NCBI RefSeq assembly: GCF_000006445.2
Contig: NC_006043.2
Coordinates: forward strand, 62,001-126,000
Direction: 5' to 3'
Source: Debaryomyces hansenii CBS767
Taxonomy: Eukaryota > Ascomycota > Pichiomycetes > Serinales > Debaryomycetaceae
Length of the DNA: 64,000 bases
Positions within the stretch are counted from its first letter, which is position 1, and each line of letters starts with the position of its first letter. Below, one piece after another: positions 40,881 to 51,812 of this stretch. The position numbers and the translations under genes are program-made. The notes under the pieces were generated by a model. The model had not been told where the DNA came from. It saw nothing but the letters and a program-made list of their open reading frames with translations, and did no database searches.

Positions 40881-42101
40881 CTACACTTTCAAGTTGAAAT
40901 CACCTTCGCTATTTTTTACAAAAGCATTCGTATCTTCAGTGACAATGCAGTCGATTAGTTCGTGAGGCGTAACATCAAAAGCAGGATTCCACACGTCTAT
41001 TCCAGGCGTTGCTATTCCAACCGTTTGCTTTTCAAGAACTCCATTATTAGTGAGTACAGGTCCATTAAGTGTTGTTAATTCCTGTGATGGTCTTTCTTCA
41101 ATTATAATCCCATCACCGGTTTTTGTCTTAAAATCAATTGTGGTCCTTGGAGCTGCGATAATAAACTTGATAGTGTTTTCCTTCTCTGCCCTTGAATTGA
41201 AATAGTCTGCAATTGTTGATAATTGGAATGTACCGATTTTATTTGCCGTATCACCATTTTCCACAATTCTGTCAGCGCCAGCAATGATGAACTTTACCGG
41301 AGCAGTCAGACTTTTGACCTTTCTTTGTTTGCTTAAAGTAGCAATTAATGATGACGCCATACTATCACAAACAAGTGTCGATGGTATTCCTTCGTAATTC
41401 AATTCGTAAGTAGTCAACCTAGCTCCTTGATTATATGGCCTAGTTTCACATGGATAAACATGCTCTAACCAAAACTTTTCACCGGCATCTTTTGATAACT
41501 TTTTGAAAACGGTTCTGATTATGCCTAGCGCAGTACCATGCCCAGAAGTAGCTAATGAACCAGTATTACAAATAGTAATGATGGAGAACGGGCCAGTAAA
41601 AGACTGCGATTTCAATGTTTCGACAATATAATGCAATCCATTATCACCAATCTTGAAATTATTATCCAAGTCATCATCGTATAATGCAACAGAATATTGA
41701 TATACGATATCAAATGTATGCTGGTTAACCAATTCGTCCTTTTTGAATTCCGTAAGGATAAGTTTTTCGATATCTAAACAGGCATTGGAAAGATTGACGG
41801 CTGTCGGTCTGGCAGTAATTAAATAGTGAATTGACTCCACTAAGTCACCAATAGTTCGAGATTTCTCTTTAGTTTCTTTCAAATTGTTGTATACGTCAAC
41901 AACAATAGAAAATGCACCAACAATTGCGATAGCTGGTGCCCCTCTGACTTGCATCAACTTAATAGCTTGATATGCATCCTCAATGGATTTAATCGAAATA
42001 TATTCAGTAGCATACGGAATAAGAAGCTGATCCAAAATATCCAACGTCTTAGTTTCTCTATCAAACTTGATAGCTTGAAGGGTTTTAGCTTCACTTGACA
42101 T
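40881..42101 (-). CDS. MRI1: Methylthioribose-1-phosphate isomerase
   Basis: A 406-residue MtnA/eIF2B-like isomerase that converts 5-methylthioribose-1-phosphate to methylthioribulose-1-phosphate in the methionine salvage pathway. The N-terminal loop [13 protein letters not shown] is at 52-64. The catalytic Cys178 lies in [19 protein letters not shown], the catalytic Asp277 in [18 protein letters not shown], and [12 protein letters not shown] is also conserved. Length matches yeast Mri1 (411). The start ATG at 42101 is 117 bp downstream of the PEX12 stop on the same strand. Confidence 0.95.
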   Translation of the reverse strand: MSSEAKTLQAIKFDRETKTLDILDQLLIPYATEYISIKSIEDAYQAIKLMQVRGAPAIAIVGAFSIVVDVYNNLKETKEKSRTIGDLVESIHYLITARPTAVNLSNACLDIEKLILTEFKKDELVNQHTFDIVYQYSVALYDDDLDNNFKIGDNGLHYIVETLKSQSFTGPFSIITICNTGSLATSGHGTALGIIRTVFKKLSKDAGEKFWLEHVYPCETRPYNQGARLTTYELNYEGIPSTLVCDSMASSLIATLSKQRKVKSLTAPVKFIIAGADRIVENGDTANKIGTFQLSTIADYFNSRAEKENTIKFIIAAPRTTIDFKTKTGDGIIIEERPSQELTTLNGPVLTNNGVLEKQTVGIATPGIDVWNPAFDVTPHELIDCIVTEDTNAFVKNSEGDFNLKV

Positions 42102-42218
42102 TTTGGGGTCCCGTTATTTTTGCAAGTACTATTCTACAGAAGATAACTTTTTTGGAAATCTATCAATATTTATACGGCCACGTGAGATTGAGCACCTATG
42201 GCATATATATTGTATTAC

Positions 42219-43571
42219 TTAGAATATTAATCTACGTATACCTTCAATCTCCCATTCCTCTTTCAACCCATTCCATTTACATCCCAATAACTTCTTTCCA
42301 GTAATAGGACATCTTCCACCTTTGTTGACATCAATTGTTATCTTTTCTTCTTGTGTGGCATTTGCGTCGACCTTTTCGTTTTGATCTTCTTTTTCATTAT
42401 CAGATTCTTCAGTATCACTATCCATTTCTTCTCTCCTTAGCCTTGCCTTTTCTGAAATTATTTTATGTGATTGTGCAAGATAATTATATATGCATGAATA
42501 GCAGAAGACATAACCTGTTTCGATGATTGCAGGATTACTTATTTCGTCTTTGCATAGTGGGCACGTCTTACCAGAATTGTAAACTTTCTTTGGCTTATCT
42601 TCTAAACGACGCTTTCTAGATAACGAAGAAGGGGGTGGTAATAAGGAGTCGAGCATATTACCTTGGGTTTTAGCTATTTTCAGGGCAAAATTTGAATTAC
42701 TGTACCATTCTAAGAACTTCAACATGAAAATGGCTACTGGGAAGAATGTACCCAAAATAAAGTTTATTAGTCTCCATGACGGTTTTGTTATGTTCTTGTT
42801 CAAAATTCTAAATATCGATGCAGCGAGTGTAGGAGGAGCGATTTTATTAGGCGTGTCCTTCTTAGAAGCAACCTTTGGTTCATGCTTTGAGTAGTCATAT
42901 TGGTTAAGTCTTGAATAGTTAATTTTGAACAATATGGTCAATAGCGTAGGTGATTTGCTCAGTCCACTCAAGTACAATAGGGTCGTGATAAAGTTACCTG
43001 TTCGGAATATACTCTGCAATATAGGATATAGTTTAACAAATCGTCTTTTAAACTCTGTTCTGTAGATATCCGCTCTGTTTGTAGGGTCGTTTGGTACCAA
43101 CTGATTTGTTACATACTTCGGGTACCAAATCTCATACCAATAGTTGAACTTTTCACTCAAATATGATACACCCGTGATTTCAAAGATAGATGCAAATCTT
43201 TGTAACCCGCTTAAACTTCTTCTATCTTCAATCATAGAAGGTACTAATTGCGTCAATTTGCTACTCTTGTATTTGGAGTCAGACAATGGTGTTTGACTTA
43301 CCCTCTTTAATCCATAAAAATTCTCCGTGAATGACCCCTGCCAGTAGCTCATAAAGTACCATTCAATGAATGTCCGAAAGAATAAATTCAATTCCTCAAA
43401 GTTATTTGCAACCTTAAGCAATAAATATGGGTATTTGCTAGCATAATGAACTAATATATATCTTAGTGATGGCGATAATAATGATTCCAACTGGCTCGCT
43501 GAAATTAGTTCGAAAAGTGTTGGTATTTCTGAATCCAACTGGGAAGCATCCAACGATGAGTAATATTCCAT
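42219..43571 (-). CDS. PEX12: Peroxisomal RING E3 component Pex12
   Basis: A 450-residue peroxisomal membrane protein that with Pex2 and Pex10 forms the export channel/ubiquitin ligase recycling Pex5. The N-terminal Pex2/Pex12 membrane domain contains IPTLFELISASQLESLLSPS, EWYFMSYWQGSFTENFYGL and LYPILQSIFRTGNFITTLLY, with hydrophobic helices in between and at about 270-300. The C-terminal RING is partial, as in other Pex12 proteins: CPLC, CYSC and CPITGKKL. An acidic insert (DSDTEESDNEKEDQNEK) lies within the RING region. Start ATG at 43571. Confidence 0.93.
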   Translation of the reverse strand: MEYYSSLDASQLDSEIPTLFELISASQLESLLSPSLRYILVHYASKYPYLLLKVANNFEELNLFFRTFIEWYFMSYWQGSFTENFYGLKRVSQTPLSDSKYKSSKLTQLVPSMIEDRRSLSGLQRFASIFEITGVSYLSEKFNYWYEIWYPKYVTNQLVPNDPTNRADIYRTEFKRRFVKLYPILQSIFRTGNFITTLLYLSGLSKSPTLLTILFKINYSRLNQYDYSKHEPKVASKKDTPNKIAPPTLAASIFRILNKNITKPSWRLINFILGTFFPVAIFMLKFLEWYSNSNFALKIAKTQGNMLDSLLPPPSSLSRKRRLEDKPKKVYNSGKTCPLCKDEISNPAIIETGYVFCYSCIYNYLAQSHKIISEKARLRREEMDSDTEESDNEKEDQNEKVDANATQEEKITIDVNKGGRCPITGKKLLGCKWNGLKEEWEIEGIRRLIF

Positions 43572-43757
43572 ATTTGTAATAAACTTTAGACCACTTACAG
43601 CTTTTCTTTATATTGTATTAAGTTAATCGCTGTAATAATGTCCCCACAATATACCCGAGGATCAAAACAGTCGTGGCGTGGCTAAACTACTCGATGTCAA
43701 TTTTGCAACAATTCGTCATGATTTAATATAAGTCTTCTTTCACCAGATAACATTTGA

Positions 43758-44381
43758 ATGGAAGAATTTGAAGGAATTGGATCTATTGTGACAGAATTTA
43801 ACATAAAGGGGTCCACCTTGAATTTATTCAATATTAAATGGAAGACGCCTAGTAGTGATAAAGAGTTAAAAAGGTTTGTTCAGATTCCATACGGACCTCA
43901 CAATAAAGCTTTTCCTAGTTTACCCTTAGTAGTTAATTCCAGCGGTAAGCTCTTGAGGTATATGGCACAAGATGAAATGATGGATAAATCAATTTTAGAA
44001 TACGACGAGTCTAAGTTTGACTCAGACTTTGAACTCAATGAATCTAGCGTTAGCACGAATCTTACGCAATTCATGAATGAATATAATATCAACGAAGAAC
44101 TGAGACAAGGGGTTGGTTACAATGAGTCACAGGTATTTCTAGCTGACAACCATAAAGAACAGATCCTTTCTGATATTATATTAGAGTCGAATTGTGAAGA
44201 ATCGGAATTTGTCGAAACAAACAGCATTCTTACGAGCGACTTCACACAATTATCCTCAAACCGATGGGAGAACGCTTCAAAGAAAGCTAAATTATCTTCG
44301 GAAAAGGAAGATTTAGTTAGCCTCAAATCAGAACCTTTTGCTGATTTGGAATTAGACGATTTTTCCGCTCTACACAATTGA
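43758..44381 (+). CDS. Hypothetical acidic protein
   Basis: A 207-residue protein from an ATG at 43758, with a clear promoter gap (186 bp) divergent to PEX12. I do not recognise the family. The first 75 residues look folded, with alternating hydrophobic strands: IVTEFNIKGSTLNLFNIKWK, then ELKRFVQIPYGPHNKAFPSL and PLVVNSSGKLLRYMAQDEM. The rest is acidic, Ser-rich and probably disordered, ending in an acidic-hydrophobic motif (EPFADLELDDFSALHN) that resembles an activation or docking peptide. No membrane helix, signal or Cys motif. Codon use and position between conserved genes support a real gene; it converges on NOT5. Confidence 0.65.
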   Translation: MEEFEGIGSIVTEFNIKGSTLNLFNIKWKTPSSDKELKRFVQIPYGPHNKAFPSLPLVVNSSGKLLRYMAQDEMMDKSILEYDESKFDSDFELNESSVSTNLTQFMNEYNINEELRQGVGYNESQVFLADNHKEQILSDIILESNCEESEFVETNSILTSDFTQLSSNRWENASKKAKLSSEKEDLVSLKSEPFADLELDDFSALHN

Positions 44382-44496
44382 AATGGTACGCAATAAAATG
44401 TCGGTTTTTATTTAGAGAAAGTAATTAACTAATGGTTCAAAATCAAGACAATGTAGATGTAAAATGGTTGGTAAGATCTGCACGAGTATCAATATT

Positions 44497-46681
44497 CTAG
44501 AATAATGTTTTGGATGGTTCCAACTGGCAGAGCTTGAGTTCAAGTCTATAATCATATTTAATATAGGTTTCCCACGTTATTAAGTCGAAAACTTGATAGT
44601 CGCCGTGCTCAACATATTCATTGGCATATACCTGAGGAGTAGGGGAATTCCTCACGCATTTGAACCAGTAATAATAATGTTTGGATTCAAATAACACTTT
44701 ATCGAATGGCGATTTATCTTGAATGTGGTTTGTCGCTCGCAAATTATTTTGAATTTCGGACCTGGATCCATACGGTTTCCAGTTTAACTTGAAAAGACAG
44801 GATTCTGCTATCAAATTTTCTATTGGTGTAAATCCATAATAGTATCCATAAAACAAAACCATAGTTAATTCATTTATTACCGGTACGTTATCTGCGTTAT
44901 TTTGAGCCGATAGCAATTGAATTTCTTTCACAAATTGATCAAATTGATTCTCAGCTCTTATACGGTTCCAGTATGATTGGAACTTGAGCAAGTGCAATGG
45001 TGCCTTTATACGTTGCTCCTGTGTATTATTAGGCAAATGATGGTTAAAGGTTGCCTGAATAGCCAGTGGAAGGAATGGCTTTTGAATTGGAGTAATGTAA
45101 GGATTATATGCATTGGTATTAATTAATATTTTAGAATCGTTTGTTGAAACTTTCCTTGTAGCAGTGAAAGAAATTGCTAAGTCTTGAATACCAGGTGGTA
45201 GCCTTATGAGATTTAGATCACTGAATAATTCTAGTTCTGTATTTGATACCGACGAGTTTTGTAAAACTTCGACAAACCTATAGTTGGGATCATTGGACTT
45301 CTTCTCTACAGAAAACTGCGATTCCAACAGAGGTTCTGGGTATTGCAATTCTGATGGAGCTTGAAGTTGCAGTTGTGATTCAAATGGCGACTTATTTGAA
45401 GGTACATTAGAATTTTGCGATTGAATAAATAATGGCTCTTCTTTCATAGGCTTAATATCCATATCCCCATTTTTGCCTATTCCGCTAGAAGTAGATGGCG
45501 CACTTCCTGCAGCAGCTACTGCCCATTTCAAATTACCCACTGGTTTTGAAGGGGTGGTTGCTGGTTTTAAGCTTTTTATTATGGCTGGGCTGGACAATTC
45601 AGGGGTCGATGGTACGGGAAGAGGTGCTCTTTGAGGTGTCATTGTTGCATCTGCATGAATTTGTGATAAATTATCAGGTCTCGGATGTGATGAAGGTGTC
45701 GGAAATTGGTCCGAACTCTTTTTAATTGGAGTTGAAACACTAACCTCTTCCACGTCTTCTTTATTAGAAAAGCTCTGATCCTGGAAAGATATATCGCCAT
45801 TTTGGCTATTCTCTTCATCGATATTGTTATTGGTTGAAGCTCTCGATGCTTCTTTTGTTAATTCGTCATATAACGTATCATCATCAATAAAGTCTGGCTC
45901 TTGATTCGATTCCAAGTAAAAGGTAATGTCTTCTTGAATTGCAAATACCGCATCAGGACTGATCTTATCTTTCTTCAAAAAATCGATAACCATCTCCATT
46001 TTTTCGATATGGAATTTATTTCTATTGCTAAAGCCTTCTAGTTCCTGTTTCCTTTCCTCTATCATAGTTAAATTATTCTTACGAATCTTTTTTTGAGATA
46101 TCTTTTCATATTCTCCTTCCAACTTTTCACACTGATCTTCCAACTCTTCTATGCTTGATTCAAGAAATTTTACTGCTTCCTCTGCTTCTGGCGATAAGTC
46201 AATATCTTCCAGCTCTAAAGCTGCTAGCATTATGGACTGGTTCGAATATGATTTCATCTTCGAACTCTTTTCTACATCTTTATAACACTCCATTGCCTCC
46301 TCCACCAATTTCCTATGTTCTTGCAATTTACTAGGCGCTATCGCTGCCTCAATTGAATCGTTCAGTTGCCATGTTTTAATCTGATCTCGAAATTTTTGTA
46401 ACTTTTTGATCTCTTTCTTTAAGTCCCCCTCTAACTTTTCTCGTTGAGAATCGCTGTTTGAACTTTGATGACGGCTATAATAGTAATTGAATAGATCTAT
46501 GCCTTCGTTTATCTTCTTAAATACCGCATCAACTTCTCTAGTAAGTCGTTAGTATATGATGTTGAAAATATATTTGTTCAAGATTTAATCTTTCAGATTT
46601 CAGGAATAAGCATTTTAAATATAGACTATCCTGGCAAAAAGGATATAATAAAACATACTTTTGTAGCTTTCTATGAGACAT
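44497..46681 (-). CDS. NOT5: CCR4-NOT complex subunit Not5 (one intron)
   Basis: Not5/Not3 subunit of the CCR4-NOT deadenylase and translation-monitoring complex. Coding parts are 46659-46681 (23 nt) and 44497-46537, joined across a 121-nt intron; the product is 687 aa. The spliced N-terminus is MSHRKLQKEVDAVFKKINEG, the expected Not5 start. The Not3 N-terminal coiled-coil follows (LKKEIKKLQKFRDQIKTWQL, KLVEEAMECYKDVEKSSKMK), then an Asn/Ser/Pro-rich linker and the C-terminal NOT box. The NOT box includes LPPGIQDLAISF, TELTMV-like INELTMVLFYGYYYG, FKLNWKPYGSRSEIQNN and DYQVFDLITWETYIKYDYRL. No ATG gives the conserved N-terminus without splicing. Confidence 0.92.
46538..46658 (-). other. NOT5 spliceosomal intron
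   Basis: 121 nt starting GTATGT, with a perfect TACTAAC branch site (46548-46554) very close to the terminal TAG. It splits codon 8 after its second base. Exon 1 is only 23 nt long. Confidence 0.92.
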
Positions 46682-46939
46682 GACTATGCTAGGTTTAAGC
46701 GTACTTGAAATATTCAATAATGAAGCTTGATTCTAGTAATGATCTCTTAATTATGGTGAAAAATTTTGAGATCTGAATAGATGGTAGTTGCACGTGAACA
46801 TCTACGAACAAAGTAAATGTCCATACTACTGATTGATAAATAATCTGGTATAATTATTTTAATTACCGACCTATTTATAAATATATTTTAATATAAACCT
46901 AAGGAAAACGAATCTAATGTAGATGTCATGACTAGAAGA

Positions 46940-48991
46940 TTACAATTCATCGTGGACGAATTCATCATCAGAATCATCGTCACCGAATTGAGCTTCATCA
47001 GCACCACCGGCACCACCTCCATATAATTTAGAAGTAATTGGGCTTGCAACGTCGATTAATTTTTGCTTTTGTTCCTCAAATTCTTCGGAGGTGGCAGAGT
47101 CGTAATTATCTTCTATAAATTCTAAAGTTTCTTTTATAGCATCATCTAAGGTTTCTTTGTCATCGTCGTTTAACTTGGAACCTAAACCGTTTTCAGATTC
47201 ATCCTTAACTTGACCCTTTAACATGTGGGCATAGTTTTCTAAAGAGTTACGCGATTCAATCTTGGCCTTTAATTCGGAATCTTGTTCAGCGTACTTTTCA
47301 GCTTCTTCAACCATTCTGTCGATATCTTCCTTAGATAATCTACCCTTATCGTTAGTGATGGTGATAGATTCGGATTTACCAGTACCCTTGTCCATGGCTT
47401 CGACCTTCAAGATACCATTGGCATCTAAGGAGAAGGTGACTTCAATTTGAGGAACACCTCTTGGAGCTGGTGGAATACTAGTCAATTCGAACTTACCTAA
47501 CTTGTTGTTGTCCTTGGCCAACGCTCTTTCACCTTCAAAGACTTGAATCAAGACGGTTGGTTGGTTGTCAGCAGCGGTGGAGAAAATTTGTGACTTCTTG
47601 GTTGGAATAGCGGTGTTTCTGTTAATTAAAGTAGTCATAACACCACCAGTGGTTTCAATACCTAAGGTCAATGGGTTGACATCTAACAACACAATGTCGT
47701 GAACACCTTCTTCACCGGATAAGACACCAGCTTGAACAGCGGCACCATAGGCAACAGCTTCATCTGGGTTAATACCCTTAGAGGCCTTCTTACCATCGAA
47801 GAATTTTTCTAATAATTCTTGGACCTTTGGAATTCTGGTGGAACCACCAACAAGAACAATATCATCAACATCAGACTTCTTGAAACCAGCATCCTTCAAT
47901 ACTTGTTGAACTGGCTTCAAGGTCTTCTTAAAAGATTCGATGTTCAATTCTTCGAACTTAGCTCTAGAAAGAGTTTCGGAGAAGTCAATACCATCAACAA
48001 ACGAGTCGATTTCAATTCTGGTGCTCATTTGCGAAGATAAGGTTCTCTTAGCCTTTTCGGTTTCTCTCTTCAACTTGGAAATGGCCTTCGAGTTACCGGA
48101 AATATCAATGTTGTGCTTCTTCTTGAAGACGCTAGACAAGTATCTAACAACCTTGAAGTCGAAATCTTCACCACCCAAGTGAGTGTCACCAGCAGTGGCC
48201 AAAACTTCGAAAACACCTCCTTCAATAGATAACAACGAAACATCAAAGGTACCTCCACCTAAATCATACACAATGATTTGCTTTTCGCCCTCAGTCTTGT
48301 CCAATCCGTATGCAATGGCAGCAGCGGTTGGTTCGTTAACAATTCTCAACACATTCAAACCGGCAATGGTACCAGCGTCCTTAGTGGCTTGTCTCTGGGC
48401 ATCGTTGAAGTAGGCTGGTACAGTGACAACCGCGTGGGTGATCTTCTTGCCCATGTATTCCTCAGCAATCGACTTCATCTTGGTCAAAATCATTCCCGAG
48501 ATTTCTTCTGGCGAGAATGTCTTGGTCTCGTCGTTAAACTCAACCTTGACCACTGGCTTGCCGTCCTTCTTGTCAATCTTGTATGGTAAGTGCTTGATTT
48601 CCTTCTGCACCATCTTGTCATTGTATTTCAATCCAATTAATCTCTTGATGTCAAAAACAGTGTTTTCGACGTTCGAAGATGCCTGGTTCTTGGCCGCGTC
48701 ACCAATCAATCTTTCTTCAGGTGTGAATGCAACGTACGATGGTGTAATTCTGTTACCTTGGTCATTGGCCAAAATTTCAACCTTCCCGTTCTTCATAACA
48801 CCTACACACGAATAAGTAGTACCCAAATCGATCCCGATCACAGTACCATAGCTTTCGGTGTCATTGTCTGTTTCTCCCTCAGCGGCTAATGCTTGACCCT
48901 GATTTGGCGTCAATAATGGCAAAATAACCGCCAATAACACGTATGCTAACGTGAATCCCGATATCCAAAAACGACTATTAACTTTTAACAT
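46940..48991 (-). CDS. KAR2: ER Hsp70 chaperone BiP/Kar2
   Basis: A 683-residue ER-lumenal Hsp70. Signal sequence with hydrophobic core at about 11-28, then the ATPase domain ([61 protein letters not shown]). The interdomain linker is [15 protein letters not shown], the substrate-binding domain and lid follow, and the ER-retrieval signal HDEL ends the protein. It drives translocation, folding, ER-associated degradation and nuclear fusion. Full length. Codon use is strongly biased, as expected for high expression. Candidate unfolded-protein-response sites lie upstream at 49041-49047 and 49162-49169. Confidence 0.98.
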   Translation of the reverse strand: MLKVNSRFWISGFTLAYVLLAVILPLLTPNQGQALAAEGETDNDTESYGTVIGIDLGTTYSCVGVMKNGKVEILANDQGNRITPSYVAFTPEERLIGDAAKNQASSNVENTVFDIKRLIGLKYNDKMVQKEIKHLPYKIDKKDGKPVVKVEFNDETKTFSPEEISGMILTKMKSIAEEYMGKKITHAVVTVPAYFNDAQRQATKDAGTIAGLNVLRIVNEPTAAAIAYGLDKTEGEKQIIVYDLGGGTFDVSLLSIEGGVFEVLATAGDTHLGGEDFDFKVVRYLSSVFKKKHNIDISGNSKAISKLKRETEKAKRTLSSQMSTRIEIDSFVDGIDFSETLSRAKFEELNIESFKKTLKPVQQVLKDAGFKKSDVDDIVLVGGSTRIPKVQELLEKFFDGKKASKGINPDEAVAYGAAVQAGVLSGEEGVHDIVLLDVNPLTLGIETTGGVMTTLINRNTAIPTKKSQIFSTAADNQPTVLIQVFEGERALAKDNNKLGKFELTSIPPAPRGVPQIEVTFSLDANGILKVEAMDKGTGKSESITITNDKGRLSKEDIDRMVEEAEKYAEQDSELKAKIESRNSLENYAHMLKGQVKDESENGLGSKLNDDDKETLDDAIKETLEFIEDNYDSATSEEFEEQKQKLIDVASPITSKLYGGGAGGADEAQFGDDDSDDEFVHDEL

Positions 48992-49040
48992 CCTATAGCA
49001 GCTTTATTAACCAATATCTAAATTTTTGAAAAAAAAAGAA

Positions 49041-49047
49041 CCACGTC
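49041..49047 (-). promoter_or_regulatory. UPRE-like CCACGTC (GACGTGG on minus)
   Basis: About 50 bp upstream of the KAR2 ATG. The core ACGTG matches Hac1/ATF6-type bZIP sites. It is the inverted partner of 49163-49169. Confidence 0.5.
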
Positions 49048-49161
49048 GAATATACAATATTATATAATGTTGGAAAGAGAATAATGATACGTAAACAGTA
49101 CGGCTTTGTGTCACCAAAAGTGAGCCTCAAATGGCTCTAAGAAATTCTATAGCGAATTTGA

Positions 49162-49174
49162 TGACGTGGCCAAT
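49162..49174 (+). promoter_or_regulatory. UPRE-like TGACGTGG followed by CCAAT
   Basis: TGACGTGG, a Hac1/ATF6-type (UPRE-2) sequence, is directly abutted by CCAAT (49170-49174), 171 bp upstream of the KAR2 ATG. bZIP plus CCAAT layout recalls ER-stress elements; function is inferred. Confidence 0.55.
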
Positions 49175-49708
49175 ATGATGGGTCTGGATGTTCGCGGTGT
49201 TGAGGTTTTAAGCCGGCAGCCACCGGGTCCGATTGCCACCGGGCATTTGGTGTATAGGTGTTGGTGTAAGGAGTTCGATAATGGTATGACATCAGCGGGT
49301 TCTGTTGCATCGAGTAAACTGGTTTCGTATAACATTATTATGAAGATTTATAAGATACTGATATAGGTTGTATGGACAATGTAGAATTGTGTAGGGGACA
49401 TTTAATTACGTACTTATTGGTATAGACTCATATACTTACTCACACCCGTATTAGAAATTTGAATGAGTAGTTTACTCTCAGATTAGGTATTCCGAGACAT
49501 TTATAATTGCCGCAAATTTGTGGTATTGCTAGCTTGTAATCTCGCATAGGGTGTTCCATCCACTAACATTGGAATTTGGTTGAATCACAAAGAAATAACT
49601 CGGATGAGAAGATAAAACACTCAGAAATATGGCCATTGGCCTACTATCAACCCCACAATATTCAGCAGGATCTTAGAAAATATCTCGGGAAGGGAAGTAA
49701 TCCAAAAG

Positions 49709-49716
49709 TATAAATA
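49709..49716 (+). promoter_or_regulatory. FDH1 TATA box (TATAAATA)
   Basis: A consensus TATA element about 100 bp before the FDH1 ATG, typical of a strongly induced yeast gene. Confidence 0.65.
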
Positions 49717-49816
49717 GTAGGGATGGTCTACTGAAAGAAAGGTATAAATTGTTTATCATTACAATTGTATCTATTAGATTATAATTAACATAAAAAAACA
49801 AACAATCGAACTAAAA

Positions 49817-50947
49817 ATGTCAAAGGGAAAGGTTTTACTCGTTCTTTACAAAGGAAACGAACATGCGCAACAGGAACAAAAATTGTTAGGATGTTTAGAA
49901 AATGAGTTAGGTATCCGTGAGTTCATTGAATCGCAGGGATACGAGCTTGTCTGCACTGACGACAAGGATCCCGAACCTTCGTCCACCGTCGACAAGGAAT
50001 TGCAAGATGCCGAAATTGTTATCACCACTCCATTCTTTCCTGCCTACATTACCAGGGAAAGAATCAATAAGGCCCCAAAGTTGAAAATGTGCATTACTGC
50101 TGGTGTTGGTTCCGACCACGTCGACTTGGATGCGGCCAACGAAAGAAAGATTGCAGTTACAGAAGTCACTGGGTCTAATGTGGTTTCTGTTGCGGAACAT
50201 GTTCTTATGACTATGTTAGTTTTGGTTAGAAATTTTGTCCCTGCCCATGAACAAGTCATCAAAGGAGAATGGGACATTGCCGGTGCTGCAAAGGATGAAT
50301 ACGATTTAGAAGACAAGGTCATTGCTACTGTTGGTGCCGGTAGAATTGGATACAGAGTCTTGGAAAGATTAATTGCTTTCAACCCTAAAAAATTGTTGTA
50401 TTACGATTACCAAGATTTACCAAAGGAAGCAATTGACAAGTTAAACCAAGCCTCTAAATTGTTCAACGGTAAGGACAATATCGTTGAAAGAGTTGAAAAC
50501 TTAGAAGACATGGTCGGACAAGCAGACTTGGTCACTATCAATTGTCCATTACATGAAAAATCTAAAGGATTATTCAACAAGGATTTGATCTCGAAGATGA
50601 AAGACGGTGCTTGGTTAGTCAACACCGCACGTGGTGCTATATGTGTTGCTGAAGATGTCGCCGCTGCAGTCAAGAGTGGAAAGTTGCGTGGTTATGGTGG
50701 TGATGTTTGGTACCCACAACCTGCACCAAAAGACCACCCTTGGAGACAAATGCAGAATAAGTACGGTGCCGGTAATGCAATGACTCCTCATGTCAGTGGT
50801 ACTTCATTAGATGCCCAAGCAAGATATGCTGACGGGGTTAAAAGTATTTTGAACAGCTATTTCTCTGGCAAACATGACTACTTGCCAAAGGATGTTATTG
50901 TGATCGATGGTGATTATGCAACCAAATCATATGGCCAAAGAAAGTAA
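49817..50947 (+). CDS. FDH1: NAD-dependent formate dehydrogenase
   Basis: A 376-residue cytosolic enzyme that oxidises formate to CO2 with NAD+. The N-terminal catalytic segment includes [12 protein letters not shown] and the formate-binding Asn121 ([14 protein letters not shown]). The NAD motif is VGAGRIG (172-178), the catalytic Arg is Arg272 in NTARGAI, and Gln302 and His325 form the acid-base pair ([13 protein letters not shown]). The C-terminus is basic but has no SKL-type peroxisomal signal. In methylotrophs it ends the methanol pathway; in non-methylotrophic yeasts it detoxifies formate. Length equals other yeast FDHs. Confidence 0.97.
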   Translation: MSKGKVLLVLYKGNEHAQQEQKLLGCLENELGIREFIESQGYELVCTDDKDPEPSSTVDKELQDAEIVITTPFFPAYITRERINKAPKLKMCITAGVGSDHVDLDAANERKIAVTEVTGSNVVSVAEHVLMTMLVLVRNFVPAHEQVIKGEWDIAGAAKDEYDLEDKVIATVGAGRIGYRVLERLIAFNPKKLLYYDYQDLPKEAIDKLNQASKLFNGKDNIVERVENLEDMVGQADLVTINCPLHEKSKGLFNKDLISKMKDGAWLVNTARGAICVAEDVAAAVKSGKLRGYGGDVWYPQPAPKDHPWRQMQNKYGAGNAMTPHVSGTSLDAQARYADGVKSILNSYFSGKHDYLPKDVIVIDGDYATKSYGQRK

Positions 50948-51215
50948 TACTTTTATATTGATAAATAACTTTTTTTATATGAAGTATCAAGTTATTGATT
51001 GAATTTTAAATGTAGCGCTCTCTGAATGATCTATCGCTTCTGGCTTGTTCCAAACTAATACTATTGGTTCTGTTACGTATCCGAGGAATTGTCAAGCGAT
51101 TGACTACCTCAGCGGAATAAGTACATTTACTTACAGTACTCGTTAAAGTGCAGTGTTAATTGTAGTCTTATTGAACTATATAATACGCTCTTATACTCTG
51201 TATATCTAGTTCTGT

Positions 51216-51812
51216 TCAATCGTTCGAAATCTCGGGGTGTTCCTTCAAACAACGTCTCAATGCATCAAGCTTCTTGAAGGTATCAGAGCTCTTTAAGTCT
51301 GAACTTGAGAAAAGTACCGAAAATGCATCCTTGAATTCTCCCCCACATGCCCCACTAGATATTGGCTTCAAAAACTTGTTGCCCCATTTGATTTCGGATT
51401 CATCAGAGCCCTTTTGCAGCTTCTCATCTTTACTTCCTGACAAGCTCTCCTTCGTTTGTTCTGCTTCGTCGTTGGCCGCAGCCTCGGACTGTGTAGTTGG
51501 TGTACTTGATTCTGCGGGAATTTTAGTTTTGACATTTCCTCTCCCCACCGCTTCCTTCTTTGCCTCGTCTTCTTTCTGGTTGCTTCCAGTATTTTCAGCT
51601 ATATTTTTACCCTCCTGAATCTTTTTTTTATCTACCTCATTGTCAATCGTATCTATGGATGTCCAGGCAATTGCTGAAACCAATGCAGCAGCTCCACCTA
51701 AGTAAATGCCAGCTCCGGACTTTGTGCTAGCGGAACGCAGCGTAGAGTAAGTTCTCTTCGACAAACCCTGGGAAAATTGATGTACAGCTTTATTGTTAAA
51801 AATTCTATTCAT
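51216..51812 (-). CDS. Mia40-like protein lacking CPC motif
   Basis: A 198-residue protein with the architecture of yeast Mia40. There is a mitochondrial presequence-like N-terminus (Arg/Ser/Thr-rich, about 1-30), one membrane anchor (GAGIYLGGAAALVSAIAW, 33-50), a charged Glu/Lys-rich linker, and a C-terminal CHCH-like domain. Aligned with Mia40 (EINWDCPCL...GPCGEEFKSAFSC), it reads EIKWGNKFL then SGACGGEFKDAFSVLFSS. The redox CPC is replaced by NKF. Of the twin CX9C, only Cys156 and Cys188 (the outer disulfide pair) remain, and the inner pair is Val166 and Thr178. It cannot be a disulfide carrier of the usual kind. It may be a non-catalytic inner-membrane/intermembrane-space paralogue or a decaying one. 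Start ATG at 51812. Confidence 0.8.
   Translation of the reverse strand: MNRIFNNKAVHQFSQGLSKRTYSTLRSASTKSGAGIYLGGAAALVSAIAWTSIDTIDNEVDKKKIQEGKNIAENTGSNQKEDEAKKEAVGRGNVKTKIPAESSTPTTQSEAAANDEAEQTKESLSGSKDEKLQKGSDESEIKWGNKFLKPISSGACGGEFKDAFSVLFSSSDLKSSDTFKKLDALRRCLKEHPEISND

Larger units (their letters stand above)
48992..49816. promoter_or_regulatory. KAR2 / FDH1 divergent promoter region
   Basis: 825 bases between two divergent, highly expressed genes. It contains UPRE-like sites near KAR2 and a TATA box near FDH1. A 67-codon ORF at 49166-49366 overlaps an antisense one and is not called. Confidence 0.6.

Noticed and set aside
49166..49366. Overlapping sense and antisense ORFs upstream of KAR2
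   Set aside because: Both lack similarity and lie over candidate regulatory sites of the KAR2/FDH1 promoter.
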